64,000 nt of DNA from NCBI RefSeq assembly GCF_003020125.1, contig NZ_PYFW01000005.1:248001-312000 (forward strand), written 5' to 3'. Under the pieces are notes generated by a model that worked only from the letters and a program-made list of their open reading frames with translations, searched no databases and had not been told where the DNA came from. This DNA is from Bradyrhizobium sp. MOS003. GTDB lineage: Bacteria; Pseudomonadota; Alphaproteobacteria; Rhizobiales; Xanthobacteraceae. This document shows, piece by piece, positions 55,177 to 63,273 of the stretch. Each line of letters begins with the position of its first letter. The stretch's first letter is position 1. The translations under genes and the position numbers were made by a program.

Positions 55177-55803
55177 TCAGACCGCGCGATCGCCGAGCGA
55201 GGCCCAATAGTTCGGGTTCTTCGGCGACTGGATGCGGACCCAGCGATAGGGCTTCTTCGACCACGGCAGGATGTGGCCGGAGAGATTGTCCAGCACGAGA
55301 TCGCCGGCGAAGGTACGAACCACGACCACGAGATGATGCTCGCCCCAGGTGGTCACGACCTCGCTGAGCAGCACCGCGCGTGCCGGAAAGCCCTTGGCGA
55401 TCAGCTCGTGGCGTTTTGTCACGGCGTAGTCGTTGCAGTCGCCACTCGTGGGATGCAGCAGCCATTTTTCGCCGCGCAACCCCTCCAGATTGGCCTCGGG
55501 ACGGATGGCGGTATTGACGCGCTGGTTGACCTCTTGCATCAGCGTCAGACGCTCCGCCGTGAGCTTCAGCCGGCCGCCCCTGAACACGATCTGCTGCGGC
55601 CGCGGCTTGCACTCGTCCTTGTACTTCAGGCAAAACAGCGTGAACGCCATCGGCGCCAGTGTCGGCTGCTCGAACTTGATGTACTGGATGGCGCCGCGCA
55701 GGCCCAAGGGCGCGCCGACGAAAGCGGCTTCCGCTTTCTGCTGCACCCCGGCAGCAACCACAACAGCGGCCAACGCCGCCAGGAACCTTACAATCTTGCG
55801 CAT
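55177..55803 (-). CDS. Transglutaminase-like cysteine peptidase (BTLCP family), secreted
   Basis: 208 residues from ATG 55803. Signal peptide (FLAALAAVVVAAGVQQKAEA, cut near 27). The catalytic triad of the bacterial transglutaminase-like fold is visible: Cys123 in TSGDCNDYAV, His156 or 157 in TWGEHHLVV, Asp172 in LVLDNLS. Family knowledge: BTLCP proteins (as LapG) cut surface adhesins in some bacteria, releasing cells from biofilms; others have unknown targets. With a giant RTX protein in the same window, an LapG-like link is possible but unproven: there is no LapD-like partner here, and the RTX protein's N-terminus as seen lacks a recognisable LapG retention module. High GC, conserved flank of the EPS locus. 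Confidence 0.9.
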   Translation of the reverse strand: MRKIVRFLAALAAVVVAAGVQQKAEAAFVGAPLGLRGAIQYIKFEQPTLAPMAFTLFCLKYKDECKPRPQQIVFRGGRLKLTAERLTLMQEVNQRVNTAIRPEANLEGLRGEKWLLHPTSGDCNDYAVTKRHELIAKGFPARAVLLSEVVTTWGEHHLVVVVRTFAGDLVLDNLSGHILPWSKKPYRWVRIQSPKNPNYWASLGDRAV

Positions 55804-55996
55804 GTTGCGCCCCCCATTCTTGTTGAGGAGACGCTACGCGAGACGTCTTGAAATACGGCTCAAAGGCCGAGCGATCCTTTAATCAAAATGCGGGCGCGTT
55901 GGTCGGAAACAATTAAGAATACCGATGTGTGACTGGTTCTGCTAAGAGCGGTCACGACGTTCCGCTCGTGACGCTGGAAGCGATTCGACCGACCTG

Positions 55997-56734
55997 ATGG
56001 GCCTTTCCTCACGCTTTCGAAAGAAGACCAAGCCTCGGCTTCCCGACGGCGTTCGCGTCTATGCCATCGGCGACGTGCACGGCCGCGCCGATCTGCTTCA
56101 ATCGCTGTTAACCGTCATCGACGTCGATCTCGCCCGCTCGGCCCCCGAAAGGTCCATCCAGGTCTTTCTCGGCGACTATGTCGACCGCGGCCCGGACTCG
56201 CGCGCCGTTCTTGATCTGCTCATCGAACGCTCGAAGACACACGAGACGGTCTGTCTGAAGGGCAACCACGAGATCTTCCTGCTCGAGGTCCTCAAGGACC
56301 CCGCTCGGCTGCAGGAGTGGCGCCACTATGGCGGTCTGCTGACGCTGGTCTCCTACGGCGTTACGCCGACTATGAATCCGTCAGCCGAGCAGCAGGTCGA
56401 GCTGATCGAAGGATTGAAGCGCGCGCTGCCGCCCGAGCACCTGGCGTTCCTGCAGCAATTGCCCTCGTCCTTCACCTGCGGCGACTTCTTCTTCGTCCAC
56501 GCCGGCGTCAAGCCGGGCGTCCCGCTTGAGCGCCAGAAGGATGAGGACATGCTTTGGATCCGCGAGGAGTTCCTGGCGTCCGAGGAGCGCTTCGGCAAAT
56601 ACATCGTCCACGGCCATACGCCGGTGAGCGTGCCCGATATTCGTCCGAACCGCATCAACATCGACACCGGCGCTTACGCGACCGGAAACTTGACGCTACT
56701 GACGATCCAAGGCGATAGTCTGATGGCAATTTAA
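55997..56734 (+). CDS. Metallophosphatase (PPP family, serine/threonine- or ApaH-type)
   Basis: 245 residues from ATG 55997. The full set of metal ligands is present: GDVHG (25-29), GDYVDRG (59-65), GNHE (89-92), a His in VHAGVKPG, and HGHTP near 203-207. This is the bacterial PPP/diadenosine-tetraphosphatase-like pattern, cytoplasmic, without signal. In an EPS locus that contains a BY-kinase, it may act on phosphoproteins or on nucleotide signals, but its substrate cannot be read from sequence. The classical tyrosine phosphatase partner of Wzc is not in the window; this enzyme is not of that family. Next gene follows by 60 bases on the same strand. Confidence 0.9.
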   Translation: MGLSSRFRKKTKPRLPDGVRVYAIGDVHGRADLLQSLLTVIDVDLARSAPERSIQVFLGDYVDRGPDSRAVLDLLIERSKTHETVCLKGNHEIFLLEVLKDPARLQEWRHYGGLLTLVSYGVTPTMNPSAEQQVELIEGLKRALPPEHLAFLQQLPSSFTCGDFFFVHAGVKPGVPLERQKDEDMLWIREEFLASEERFGKYIVHGHTPVSVPDIRPNRINIDTGAYATGNLTLLTIQGDSLMAI

Positions 56735-56794
56735 GAGCCCTTCTCTCGTTTCAATCCCGTTTGCTTCGCCCTCACAGGCCTTATCGATTTCACC

Positions 56795-57457
56795 ATGAAC
56801 CGCTTGTCTCTGCTTCGCGTCATCGGCATCTGCACTGCGATCGTCCTGGCGCTTCATGCCGGCATGCAATTCTATGCCGATCTCGTCCGACCGAACTTTC
56901 GCGCGAGCGATTTGTTCTCGGGCGAGATCCCGCCCGAGAAGGCCGGTCTGGCGGCCGGAGGTGTCCTGGCATCGGTATCGCTGGATGGCGACCTGCTTGC
57001 GAACTACGCGGCGGCGCGGGCCGCCGACGTTCTTCACCGTCCGTCGACCGATGCGGCCGGACGGGCTAGCGAGAACAAGGCCGCACAGGCCGCCGTGGTC
57101 GCAGCGTTGAAAATCTCGCCGATCAGGCCCGCGCTCTGGCTTACGCTCGGGACGCTGCAGGCCCAAGCGGGCGAAGTGGTAACGCCGGCGGTAAAGATGT
57201 CCTACTTGACCGGATCGGTGCCGATCGACGTCGCCTTCGCTCGCGTGCGGACCGTGACCTCGAGCGCGGCCGCGACGGACGAGGAGATCAAGCTGCTGGC
57301 GCAATCCGATATCCGCGCCGCGCTGGCCAATCGCTCGCGTTACGAGCCGCTGCTGATTGCCGCCTATGTGCAGGCAACGCCGCAAGGCAAGGCGCTGCTG
57401 CTCGACACCACGAAGATCACAGATCCAAAATTCAACGAGATCCTGCGGCGGTACTAA
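56795..57457 (+). CDS. Membrane-anchored protein of unknown function
   Basis: 220 residues from ATG 56795. N-terminal helix (LLRVIGICTAIVLALHAGMQ) is a signal anchor, with the rest periplasmic. The body is Ala-rich and helical: AGGVLASVSLDGDLLANYAA, ARAADVLHRPSTDAAGRASE, AAVVAALKISPIRPALWLTL, IDVAFARVRTVTSSAAATDE, IRAALANRSRYEPLLIAAYV. It is built like a short TPR-type chain and reminiscent of the helical protein behind the Wzc gene (residue style ALTINPNDSFLWL vs ALKISPIRPALWL). Role in EPS export is a guess. It converges on the gene at 57461 with only 3 bases between stops. Confidence 0.7.
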   Translation: MNRLSLLRVIGICTAIVLALHAGMQFYADLVRPNFRASDLFSGEIPPEKAGLAAGGVLASVSLDGDLLANYAAARAADVLHRPSTDAAGRASENKAAQAAVVAALKISPIRPALWLTLGTLQAQAGEVVTPAVKMSYLTGSVPIDVAFARVRTVTSSAAATDEEIKLLAQSDIRAALANRSRYEPLLIAAYVQATPQGKALLLDTTKITDPKFNEILRRY

Positions 57458-57460
57458 GCT

Positions 57461-57910
57461 TCAGCGCACCGGTTTCGGATTGACCGGCACAAAGTCCTGA
57501 TCGCGACGGGGCTGGCCGGATCGTCCCTGATAGACGAACATGCCCTTCTTCGTCGTGACGATGTCGCCTCGCTGCAAGCTGTCGTCGCGGAGAAGACGTT
57601 CGGTCGCGACAAGGTCCGGATCTTCCGGGACCGGCTTGTAGAGCTCCGGATGCTCCCGCCGCTCGCGCGATGCTTCCTTGGCTCGGCGCCGCGCGTCCTC
57701 GATCCGCTGCCGCCATTCGTCGCGCGTCACCTCCGGCTCGCTTGGCGGAAGATAGTCGTTGACCGACGGCTCCGGCTCGGTCTGAGCGAAACACAGGGAC
57801 GGACTTGCGAGGCCAAAGCCGAGCGCGCCGGCAAGGGTCATGACTGCGCCACCGAGCGCTCCAAACCGCATTCCGCGGTCGAGCGAATGGTTACTTCGGG
57901 CGGTGCGCAC
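57461..57910 (-). CDS. Exported Arg/Pro-rich protein of unknown function
   Basis: 149 residues from GTG 57910 (GGAGGG about 7 bases upstream). Signal peptide (AVMTLAGALGFGLASPSLCF, end near AQ, residue 43). The mature chain is very charged: EVTRDEWRQRIEDARRRAKE (helix, possibly coiled coil), then ERLLRDDSLQRGDIVTTKKG, MFVYQGRSGQPRRDQDFVPV. No family name known to me. Probably periplasmic. Confidence 0.68.
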   Translation of the reverse strand: MRTARSNHSLDRGMRFGALGGAVMTLAGALGFGLASPSLCFAQTEPEPSVNDYLPPSEPEVTRDEWRQRIEDARRRAKEASRERREHPELYKPVPEDPDLVATERLLRDDSLQRGDIVTTKKGMFVYQGRSGQPRRDQDFVPVNPKPVR

Positions 57911-58050
57911 GCGGGTCCCTCCAAATCCAGGGCATGAGGGCCATCGTTAGCCGCACCAGCCTCATCTCAGGTTCAGTCTATATCCTAGCCGATTGCGCGA
58001 AAGCCAATTCGCGGGCAGGGTTTCCACTTTGGCTCCGAGGATTTCAGCAC

Positions 58051-58443
58051 GTGGTTCGCAGCATTGCCCCCTTGGCTCTGGTCATTTGCATCGCAACGCA
58101 ATCGGCGACCGCCGGCCAGATCGAATACCCGCAAGTCATCCATACGCAATATGAGGCGGTCGATCAGAAGACCGGAGGCCACTTCGTGCTGTGGTCCGAG
58201 CGGGAAAAAATCTTCTACGGCCTCGACCAGAAGCTCTTCCCCGGCGCCCGTTACGTCGACATCACCCAGGTCACGCCGAGCGTCGGTTCGATCACGTTGA
58301 CCTACGTCGAAGTCCGCACGGTTGGCAGCACGACCTCGGACTATCTGTACCTGGCCGGTAATGTGCGCTTCCGCGTCAGCGGAATGACACTGAAGGCCAG
58401 CAATTTCCCTGCCGGCGGCGGGATGACCCCCAGCGGGCAATAG
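58051..58443 (+). CDS. Small exported protein of unknown function
   Basis: 130 residues from GTG 58051 (CGAGGA 9 bases upstream). Signal VRSIAPLALVICIATQSATA, cut near residue 21. The mature chain is beta-rich: QIEYPQVIHTQYEAVDQKTG, FVLWSEREKIFYGLDQKLFP, VGSITLTYVEVRTVGSTTSD, LYLAGNVRFRVSGMTLK. No domain recognised. Longer frames upstream lack a ribosome site. Confidence 0.62.
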   Translation: MVRSIAPLALVICIATQSATAGQIEYPQVIHTQYEAVDQKTGGHFVLWSEREKIFYGLDQKLFPGARYVDITQVTPSVGSITLTYVEVRTVGSTTSDYLYLAGNVRFRVSGMTLKASNFPAGGGMTPSGQ

Positions 58444-58726
58444 TCGGACGCCTGATTTCGGGCTTTCGGGCCCTGACCTCAAAAATCGAAAAACAACCCC
58501 ATGCACAGTAGCCAACCCCAGCCAAATCAATGGGTTACGAAATTCCCGAAACAACGATTGCCTCGTTGCACAAAACGGGAGCAACGACCTGGTTCCGCGC
58601 CCGGCGGCGGATGATCGATGTGTCCGGGCTCCGCGTTTGGACCGGCGACGGACAATCCGCGGCCTCCTAAGGCCTCGTTAGATCATTGCTGCTAGCTTCC
58701 AGCATCCCCTCATGGAGTTGCCGAGC

Positions 58727-59104
58727 ATGCGTGCAAGACCGGTATTGCTGTCAGGTGTTGCCGTTGCGGTGTCTGCCATGTCCAGCCTCGCGGCGCAGGC
58801 GAGTCCACTCTGCATCAAGGAACGGACGCCGTTTGCCTTGTCGCAGGATACGGTGCGGTGGACGATGTCGATCGCGCCAGGGGCGGATTGCATCCAGGGA
58901 CTGCGGTGGTCCTACATGCAGATCTTCAACGTATCGGTCGTAACCGGCCCCTCACGGGGACAACTGGCCGTGGTCGGGTCCGGCTTCCGCTATTCGGCGG
59001 AAAACGAGACGCGCGGCACCGACAAGTTCACGCTGCTGATCTCGGGCAAGAACCGTCACGATGCAGGGACCTCGACCTTGGAGGTCGAGGTCAACCCGCA
59101 ATAG
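58727..59104 (+). CDS. Small exported protein with one likely disulphide
   Basis: 125 residues from ATG 58727, preferred because GGAG lies 9 bases upstream; ATG 58712 would add five residues. Signal RPVLLSGVAVAVSAMSSLAA ends near QAS. Mature part: PLCIKERTPFALSQDTVRWT, PGADCIQGLRWSYMQIFNVS, GQLAVVGSGFRYSAENETRG, TDKFTLLISGKNRH. Two Cys may pair. The pattern of a small Ig-like beta domain (VVTGPSRGQL, FTLLISG, STLEVEVNP) fits an exported binding protein; no function known. Confidence 0.65.
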   Translation: MRARPVLLSGVAVAVSAMSSLAAQASPLCIKERTPFALSQDTVRWTMSIAPGADCIQGLRWSYMQIFNVSVVTGPSRGQLAVVGSGFRYSAENETRGTDKFTLLISGKNRHDAGTSTLEVEVNPQ

Positions 59105-59132
59105 CTTGTCTCGCAACGCGTGAACGGCGCGG

Positions 59133-59375
59133 CTAGCGGCGGCTCGACCCGCTGCCCCGGGTTCTGTTCCCGTGATAGGGCCGGGCGCGTCCGCCGCCTG
59201 TCGTCACGGGCGGCTCGACCCGGCTCGGGATGTTACGCGTCGCGTTGGGTGGCGCCTGTTGCGACGGATTGACAATGGTCACGTTGCGGTTGGGCGTCGA
59301 AGGATCGTTGACGCCCTGGGCCCACGCAGCGGCGGGCACAAGCAACGCAATGGCGATCAGAATTGGTCGTTTCAT
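59133..59375 (-). CDS. Small exported basic protein
   Basis: 80 residues from ATG 59375 (GGGAGAT just upstream). Signal MKRPILIAIALLVPAAAWAQ, then GVNDPSTPNRNVTIVNPSQQ and a Pro/Gly/Arg-rich tail to GSGSSRR. It is probably disordered outside. The mature start (QGVNDPS) resembles that of the next minus-strand gene upstream (QGIKDQS), suggesting tandem duplicates. Function unknown. Confidence 0.6.
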   Translation of the reverse strand: MKRPILIAIALLVPAAAWAQGVNDPSTPNRNVTIVNPSQQAPPNATRNIPSRVEPPVTTGGGRARPYHGNRTRGSGSSRR

Positions 59376-59444
59376 ACGATATCTCCCAAGCATGAACGTC
59401 AGGGAGGGGATCACCGTTCCTTCACGGTTCGTTGGGCGGCGGCC

Positions 59445-59690
59445 TCAGCGGGGGACGGCAACCAGCTTGCCATCTCGCCAGACGCCCTGGGCCGACTTTC
59501 CAGCAGGCAGCTTAGCTGAAAGGTTCCGAACGGCAGTCGGCCGCGAGGCGGCCTGATTGGTCTCTGCCTTCTTGGTTGGGGTCGTTATGATGCTGGAGCT
59601 CGTGGTGTTGGACTGATCCTTGATCCCTTGCGCAACGGCAGGCGAAACCAGGAACGTCAAAACCGTGAGGACTGCTAAAACGCCGCGCAT
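59445..59690 (-). CDS. Small exported protein, possible paralogue of its neighbour
   Basis: 81 residues from ATG 59690. Signal MRGVLAVLTVLTFLVSPAVA, then QGIKDQSNTTSSSIITTPTK, and a conserved-looking end SAQGVWRDGKLVAVPR. Same layout as the gene at 59133: signal, QG(I/V)xDxS, low-complexity Ser/Thr/Pro part, basic tail. Both are on the minus strand, 69 bases apart. Function unknown. Confidence 0.6.
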   Translation of the reverse strand: MRGVLAVLTVLTFLVSPAVAQGIKDQSNTTSSSIITTPTKKAETNQAASRPTAVRNLSAKLPAGKSAQGVWRDGKLVAVPR

Positions 59691-59876
59691 GGTCGAACAC
59701 CAAAAAGAGAAGAGCTTGGCGAAATGTCACAGGTTCTCGCCCAAAAGCAAGCACCTTCGAACACCGCGCGAGGCCGTGGCGGACCCGCTAAACGCAGCGA
59801 AAACGCCTCGTCTCGAGACGTTTGAAGCGGAAAGACCTAGCGAAATAACCTTATCCGGGCTACTTGATCGGCCTTG

Positions 59877-61091
59877 ATGACCGACTCCGGTGACACCGCG
59901 GCCAACGCTCCCTCGACGCAGCAGATCAAAGCCGGCTTTATCCGTCTCCTGTCGAGCCGCATCCGCGCCGTATCCGACGATCCCCGGCAGATGCGGGAGA
60001 TCGTCTACGAGCTGGCGCGCGTCAAGCTTCTAGAGCAATTCACCCACGCCGACGCGCGGGAATCTCGCGAGCTTCAGCAAATTCTCGAACGTGCCATCAA
60101 GGAGGTCGAGCGTTCCTTCGAGCGCAGCGCCGCGACCGAGCTGCAAAAAATTGCGGCAAGCGCCGTTCCGTTCCCCGCGCCGGTCCAGTCCCCCGTTCCC
60201 CCACCCATCCCGATGTCGTCCCCCGTTTCGGCTCCGCCGCCCGCTGCGAAGGACGCGACAGCACCGCGCCGTCCGGTGGCATCGCCGCGTCCGCCAGATC
60301 AACCCATGCGCAGCGGCACCTTCACGTTTCTGCTTCGACTGGGCGGCATTCTCCTGCTCATGGCCGGTGCCAGCGCCGCGGTGATCTATTGGCCGCGGTT
60401 GAAGACACAAATGGCTGCACTGTCACAATTGGCGCAGCCATCCGAGCGCGCGCCGAGCAGCTCCGAGCTCCGGCCGGCCACCGCCCCGCCCCCGGCGGAG
60501 AGCGTGACTGTTGAACGAGCGCCCGACATTGCAAAGGAGCCGGCGCCGTCTGCACACCCCTCCATGCCTCTGCCGACGACCTTCGGCGTCTACGCGTTGA
60601 ACGAAGGGCAGCTGCAGGAACTGAAAACGGTCCCCGGAAAGATTCCGGACCGCCGCGTTGCGATCTCGGCGGCCATCAACACGCCGAGTGCGACGACCCT
60701 GACAAGCGGCGATGTCAGCTTCATCGTGTTCAGACCGGACGGAAGCATCGAGGCAAGCGTGACCGAAGTTCGAGTCGTCGCGAAGGTGTCCCGGTCGATG
60801 GGCGTCGATGCCTCCGGCAAGGCCGCCATGGTCAACGCGGGCGATTCCTGGGTCATTCGCAGCATGTCCTTCCCCTACAAGGTAGGGCCGGTCGAGGATC
60901 AGCCGAGGATGCTGCTGCTGCAACCGGAGCAGGACGGCTTCACGCTGTCGCCGGGCCGCTACGTCGTCGTCGTCAAGGGCATGGGCTACGATTTCACCGT
61001 GGCCGGGACCGTCACCGATCCCAACCAATGCGTCGAACGCATCAATGCGGCGAACGGCGCGTTCTATTCTCCCTGCCCGCCGCCTCGTTAG
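59877..61091 (+). CDS. Single-pass membrane protein with periplasmic beta domain
   Basis: About 404 residues from ATG 59877. Residues ~15-95: cytoplasmic helix-rich part (QIKAGFIRLLSSRIRAVSDD, then VKLLEQFTHADARESRELQQ). ~97-145: Pro/Ala-rich linker. ~150-170: membrane helix (FTFLLRLGGILLLMAGASAA). Then a second Pro-rich stretch and from ~230 a beta-rich domain: PTTFGVYALNEGQLQELKTV, RRVAISAAINTPSATTLTSG, FIVFRPDGSIEASVTEVRVV, SPGRYVVVVKGMGYDFTVAG, ending with two Cys. The N-in layout with an outside domain suits a sensor or envelope-linking protein. No family known to me. Confidence 0.72.
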   Translation: MTDSGDTAANAPSTQQIKAGFIRLLSSRIRAVSDDPRQMREIVYELARVKLLEQFTHADARESRELQQILERAIKEVERSFERSAATELQKIAASAVPFPAPVQSPVPPPIPMSSPVSAPPPAAKDATAPRRPVASPRPPDQPMRSGTFTFLLRLGGILLLMAGASAAVIYWPRLKTQMAALSQLAQPSERAPSSSELRPATAPPPAESVTVERAPDIAKEPAPSAHPSMPLPTTFGVYALNEGQLQELKTVPGKIPDRRVAISAAINTPSATTLTSGDVSFIVFRPDGSIEASVTEVRVVAKVSRSMGVDASGKAAMVNAGDSWVIRSMSFPYKVGPVEDQPRMLLLQPEQDGFTLSPGRYVVVVKGMGYDFTVAGTVTDPNQCVERINAANGAFYSPCPPPR

Positions 61092-61106
61092 ATCGGCGGC
61101 CAGCAA

Positions 61107-61385
61107 CTACTTGCCGGGCTTGCCGTCCTTGGACGCCGCCGCCGGCGCGTCGTCGACCTTACCGTCGTTCGCGACGCATTTCTGGAAGTATGCACGCTGA
61201 TCCTTGGCCGTTCCCTTGGCGCTGCCGGCCGCCGGATTGCCGATTTGCCTGGGCGGATAGGCCTTGGCCACCGCCGCGTCACATGCGCGAGCCACTTCGG
61301 CCGTGATGGCCGACGCCGTCGCCGGGGCAGCCAGTGTCAACACGCATGCCAATCCAACCAACCTTCGCATATCCCTGACCGGCAT
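61107..61385 (-). CDS. Small exported protein with Cys pair
   Basis: 92 residues from ATG 61385, chosen for AAGGAG 7 bases upstream; ATG 61370 would also keep the signal. Signal RRLVGLACVLTLAAPATASA, mature ITAEVARACDAAVAKAYPPR, then KGTAKDQRAYFQKCVANDGK and a charged Lys/Gly tail. Two Cys spaced by about 36 residues recall small periplasmic helical proteins such as PsiF-like ones (a domain with AYFQKCV near its end). PsiF-like identity is suggested, not certain. Confidence 0.65.
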   Translation of the reverse strand: MPVRDMRRLVGLACVLTLAAPATASAITAEVARACDAAVAKAYPPRQIGNPAAGSAKGTAKDQRAYFQKCVANDGKVDDAPAAASKDGKPGK

Positions 61386-61726
61386 GTCATTGCTCCTTCA
61401 AACATGAATGCTTGGGGGAACCATATCAAAAAGGATCAAAGCGCCAAACGGCAAAGCGGCGCCGAATTGTGACGCGGTCAACCTTGCTTGCTGGAGATAT
61501 TGCGTGTGGCCGCACCGTGAATCCGCGTCGTTCAGCGTTGCCGCGCATCAGAGCGACGGCAGGCCTGACAATTTCCCCCGATACAGTCAACGGGTCTCTA
61601 CAAGGCCGAGGTGATCGATCGGCGCGGACCATGGCGCAGCTTCGAGGCCGTCGGGTTCGAGACCTTGGAATGGGTGTCCTGATTCAACACCGGAGAGGGT
61701 TGGTCCGACGACTAACAGTGTTACAG
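61386..61726. other. Intergenic gap at the change to AT-richer DNA
   Basis: A ~340-base stretch with no supported gene, between the high-GC flank and the right-edge cassette. Base composition drops across it. No tRNA or repeat that could be an attachment site was recognised. Confidence 0.35.
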
Positions 61727-62455
61727 CTAGGGGACTATGATAAAGGTGCGACTGCCGGAAAATGCCTCGATCTGAGAAATAATGGTCAAATCGACACTTT
61801 TCACTCCGTCCTGGATGTAGACGTCGAAATCCAGAAATGTGTTGGTTGGCGCGGGCGTGAACCGGATGATATAGTTCGTGACGATCGTCTTCGACGTCAT
61901 GTCGGCCGGGTTGATCTGCCAGAACTGCGGGTCGGCGCTTGATGCCAGCGACAGTCCCTGGTCAACAAACGCGTGCCAGGGGCGAATGAGGCCCGGGATA
62001 TTTCGAAGCTCTTTCGGACTCGAACCGTTTGCATGCGCGCTATTCCACTGTTCGATGGTCCCCCGGAAGGGATCTCCTCTTGTCTCTAGGACGGGCTGGA
62101 CCTCTGTCTCTGAAGTCGTCGGATAGCCAAACCATCCCGGCGTTCGCACCAGAGAGATGTGAGTGTTTTGATCTAGGGTAAGCGCACGCTTCGATTTTGC
62201 TGAGTAGAAAGTGGCTACCGTGTCAGCTTTCTCGAAATTGTTCATGAAGCCGAGCTTGATCCTTGAGCCGAACTGACGTCGGCTAATTCTCACACAGGGA
62301 TCAAGGACATAATAGCGTCCAGAGGCGCTCAGTAACAACGTCCCCAGGCTTACCGTTCTCGCATCCTCGATCGGCTTGGGCGAAGATACACATTCGCCCC
62401 ACGCTTCAGAACACAAACTGAGGAGGAGCGACGCAAGAATCACGTACTTCTTCAT
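61727..62455 (-). CDS. Secreted protein of unknown family (right-edge cassette, gene 4)
   Basis: 242 residues from ATG 62455, which overlaps the preceding stop as ATGA. Signal MKKYVILASLLLSLCSEAWG, cut near 20, then ECVSSPKPIEDARTVSLGTL. The mature chain reads like a compact secreted domain: GRYYVLDPCVRISRRQFGSR, VRTPGWFGYPTTSETEVQPV, PGLIRPWHAFVDQGLSLASS, and a beta-rich end (TFLDFDVYIQDGVKSVDLTI). Two Cys in the N-terminal half may pair. No recognised motif or catalytic set. A longer frame reaching to 62737 would run through the gene upstream and is not used. Confidence 0.68.
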   Translation of the reverse strand: MKKYVILASLLLSLCSEAWGECVSSPKPIEDARTVSLGTLLLSASGRYYVLDPCVRISRRQFGSRIKLGFMNNFEKADTVATFYSAKSKRALTLDQNTHISLVRTPGWFGYPTTSETEVQPVLETRGDPFRGTIEQWNSAHANGSSPKELRNIPGLIRPWHAFVDQGLSLASSADPQFWQINPADMTSKTIVTNYIIRFTPAPTNTFLDFDVYIQDGVKSVDLTIISQIEAFSGSRTFIIVP

Positions 62456-62904
62456 GCTGGCGCTCCTGGGTCCACAGCCTTGTCGCTTAAGGCGCTCAGC
62501 GCAATTTGCGAGATTAAGAGGGTCCACAGAATGGGAAGAATGGCCGACATGGCCGACACGGTCGGATTCACTGTCTCTGTAGGAATGTGGAGGGCGCCAA
62601 TCGCGTCGATCAAAAATGATGCCAGCTGGGCATTGGCAAGCGAGATCGCGAATACGGCGGAGGTGCCCACTAAAAAATAACGATGCCAGCGATTTGCTAT
62701 CTTGGTCACGTACCGAAAATATAACGGACTCAAGCAAAGAATGATAAAGAAGCTAATGACTACCGGGTAATTCTGCTGCTCAGGAGTCTGGAAGGCACTT
62801 ACCAAACTGGCCTTGGTGCTGATGAATGCCGCAGTCACGTCCGCAGGCAACATTTTGCTAAATCGATCTAATCCAGTATCGGACGACTGAATTGGGGCCG
62901 GCAT
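62452..62904 (-). CDS. Membrane protein of unknown family (right-edge cassette, gene 3)
   Basis: 150 residues from ATG 62904 (AGGAGAT 8 bases upstream). Three hydrophobic segments: YPVVISFFIILCLSPLYFRY (~47-66), YFLVGTSAVFAISLANAQLA, and a C-terminal one (SAILPILWTLLISQIALSAL). The N-terminal ~45 residues are soluble (DVTAAFISTKASLVSAFQTP). Likely an inner-membrane component of a small complex with the two genes before it and the secreted protein after it, given overlapping or near-overlapping ends. Confidence 0.7.
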   Translation of the reverse strand: MPAPIQSSDTGLDRFSKMLPADVTAAFISTKASLVSAFQTPEQQNYPVVISFFIILCLSPLYFRYVTKIANRWHRYFLVGTSAVFAISLANAQLASFLIDAIGALHIPTETVNPTVSAMSAILPILWTLLISQIALSALSDKAVDPGAPA

Positions 62905-62913
62905 CAATATCTC

Positions 62914-63273
62914 CTACGCAAGCGCCAGACCAATGGCTCGTTGAATGATGTCGGCAATCGCTGCTGTCGCCTCGACGTTCTTCTGGAACTCTTTCGCAGC
63001 ATTGATCTCGCTTTGGATATCCGCATTTGCTGATTTTAGGTCGGCAATTGCCCGCTTGAGCTCTTCCGATTCATCAGCGACCTGAAGTTGGGCGTTCTGC
63101 AGCCCGAACAGACACTCGCGCAGCCGCCTTATTGCAGTTGCCATTGCCGCCCTTGTTTCGGGCGGCGCAACGGCTTGGTTTTGGTATTCCGCCTCAAGCA
63201 GATTGATGTAGTTCTGGAGGTTCGGAATGATCAGAGCTCCGGCCTGAGCAAATTGCTGGCTGTTTGCCATCAT
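62914..63273 (-). CDS. Helical/coiled-coil protein (right-edge cassette, gene 2)
   Basis: 119 residues from ATG 63273, whose first base is the last base of the preceding stop (TGATG). ATG 63270 is a further option. No signal, no membrane helix. The whole chain appears alpha-helical: PNLQNYINLLEAEYQNQAVA, RAAMATAIRRLRECLFGLQN, then a heptad-like ADESEELKRAIADLKSANAD, IQSEINAAKEFQKNVEATAA, ending AIADIIQRAIGLALA. Likely cytoplasmic and oligomeric. No family recognised. Confidence 0.68.
   Translation of the reverse strand: MMANSQQFAQAGALIIPNLQNYINLLEAEYQNQAVAPPETRAAMATAIRRLRECLFGLQNAQLQVADESEELKRAIADLKSANADIQSEINAAKEFQKNVEATAAIADIIQRAIGLALA

Noticed and set aside
61386..61726. Attachment site or tRNA at the base of the right-edge cassette
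   Set aside because: No tRNA-like cloverleaf or matching direct repeat is visible inside the window; the other end lies outside.
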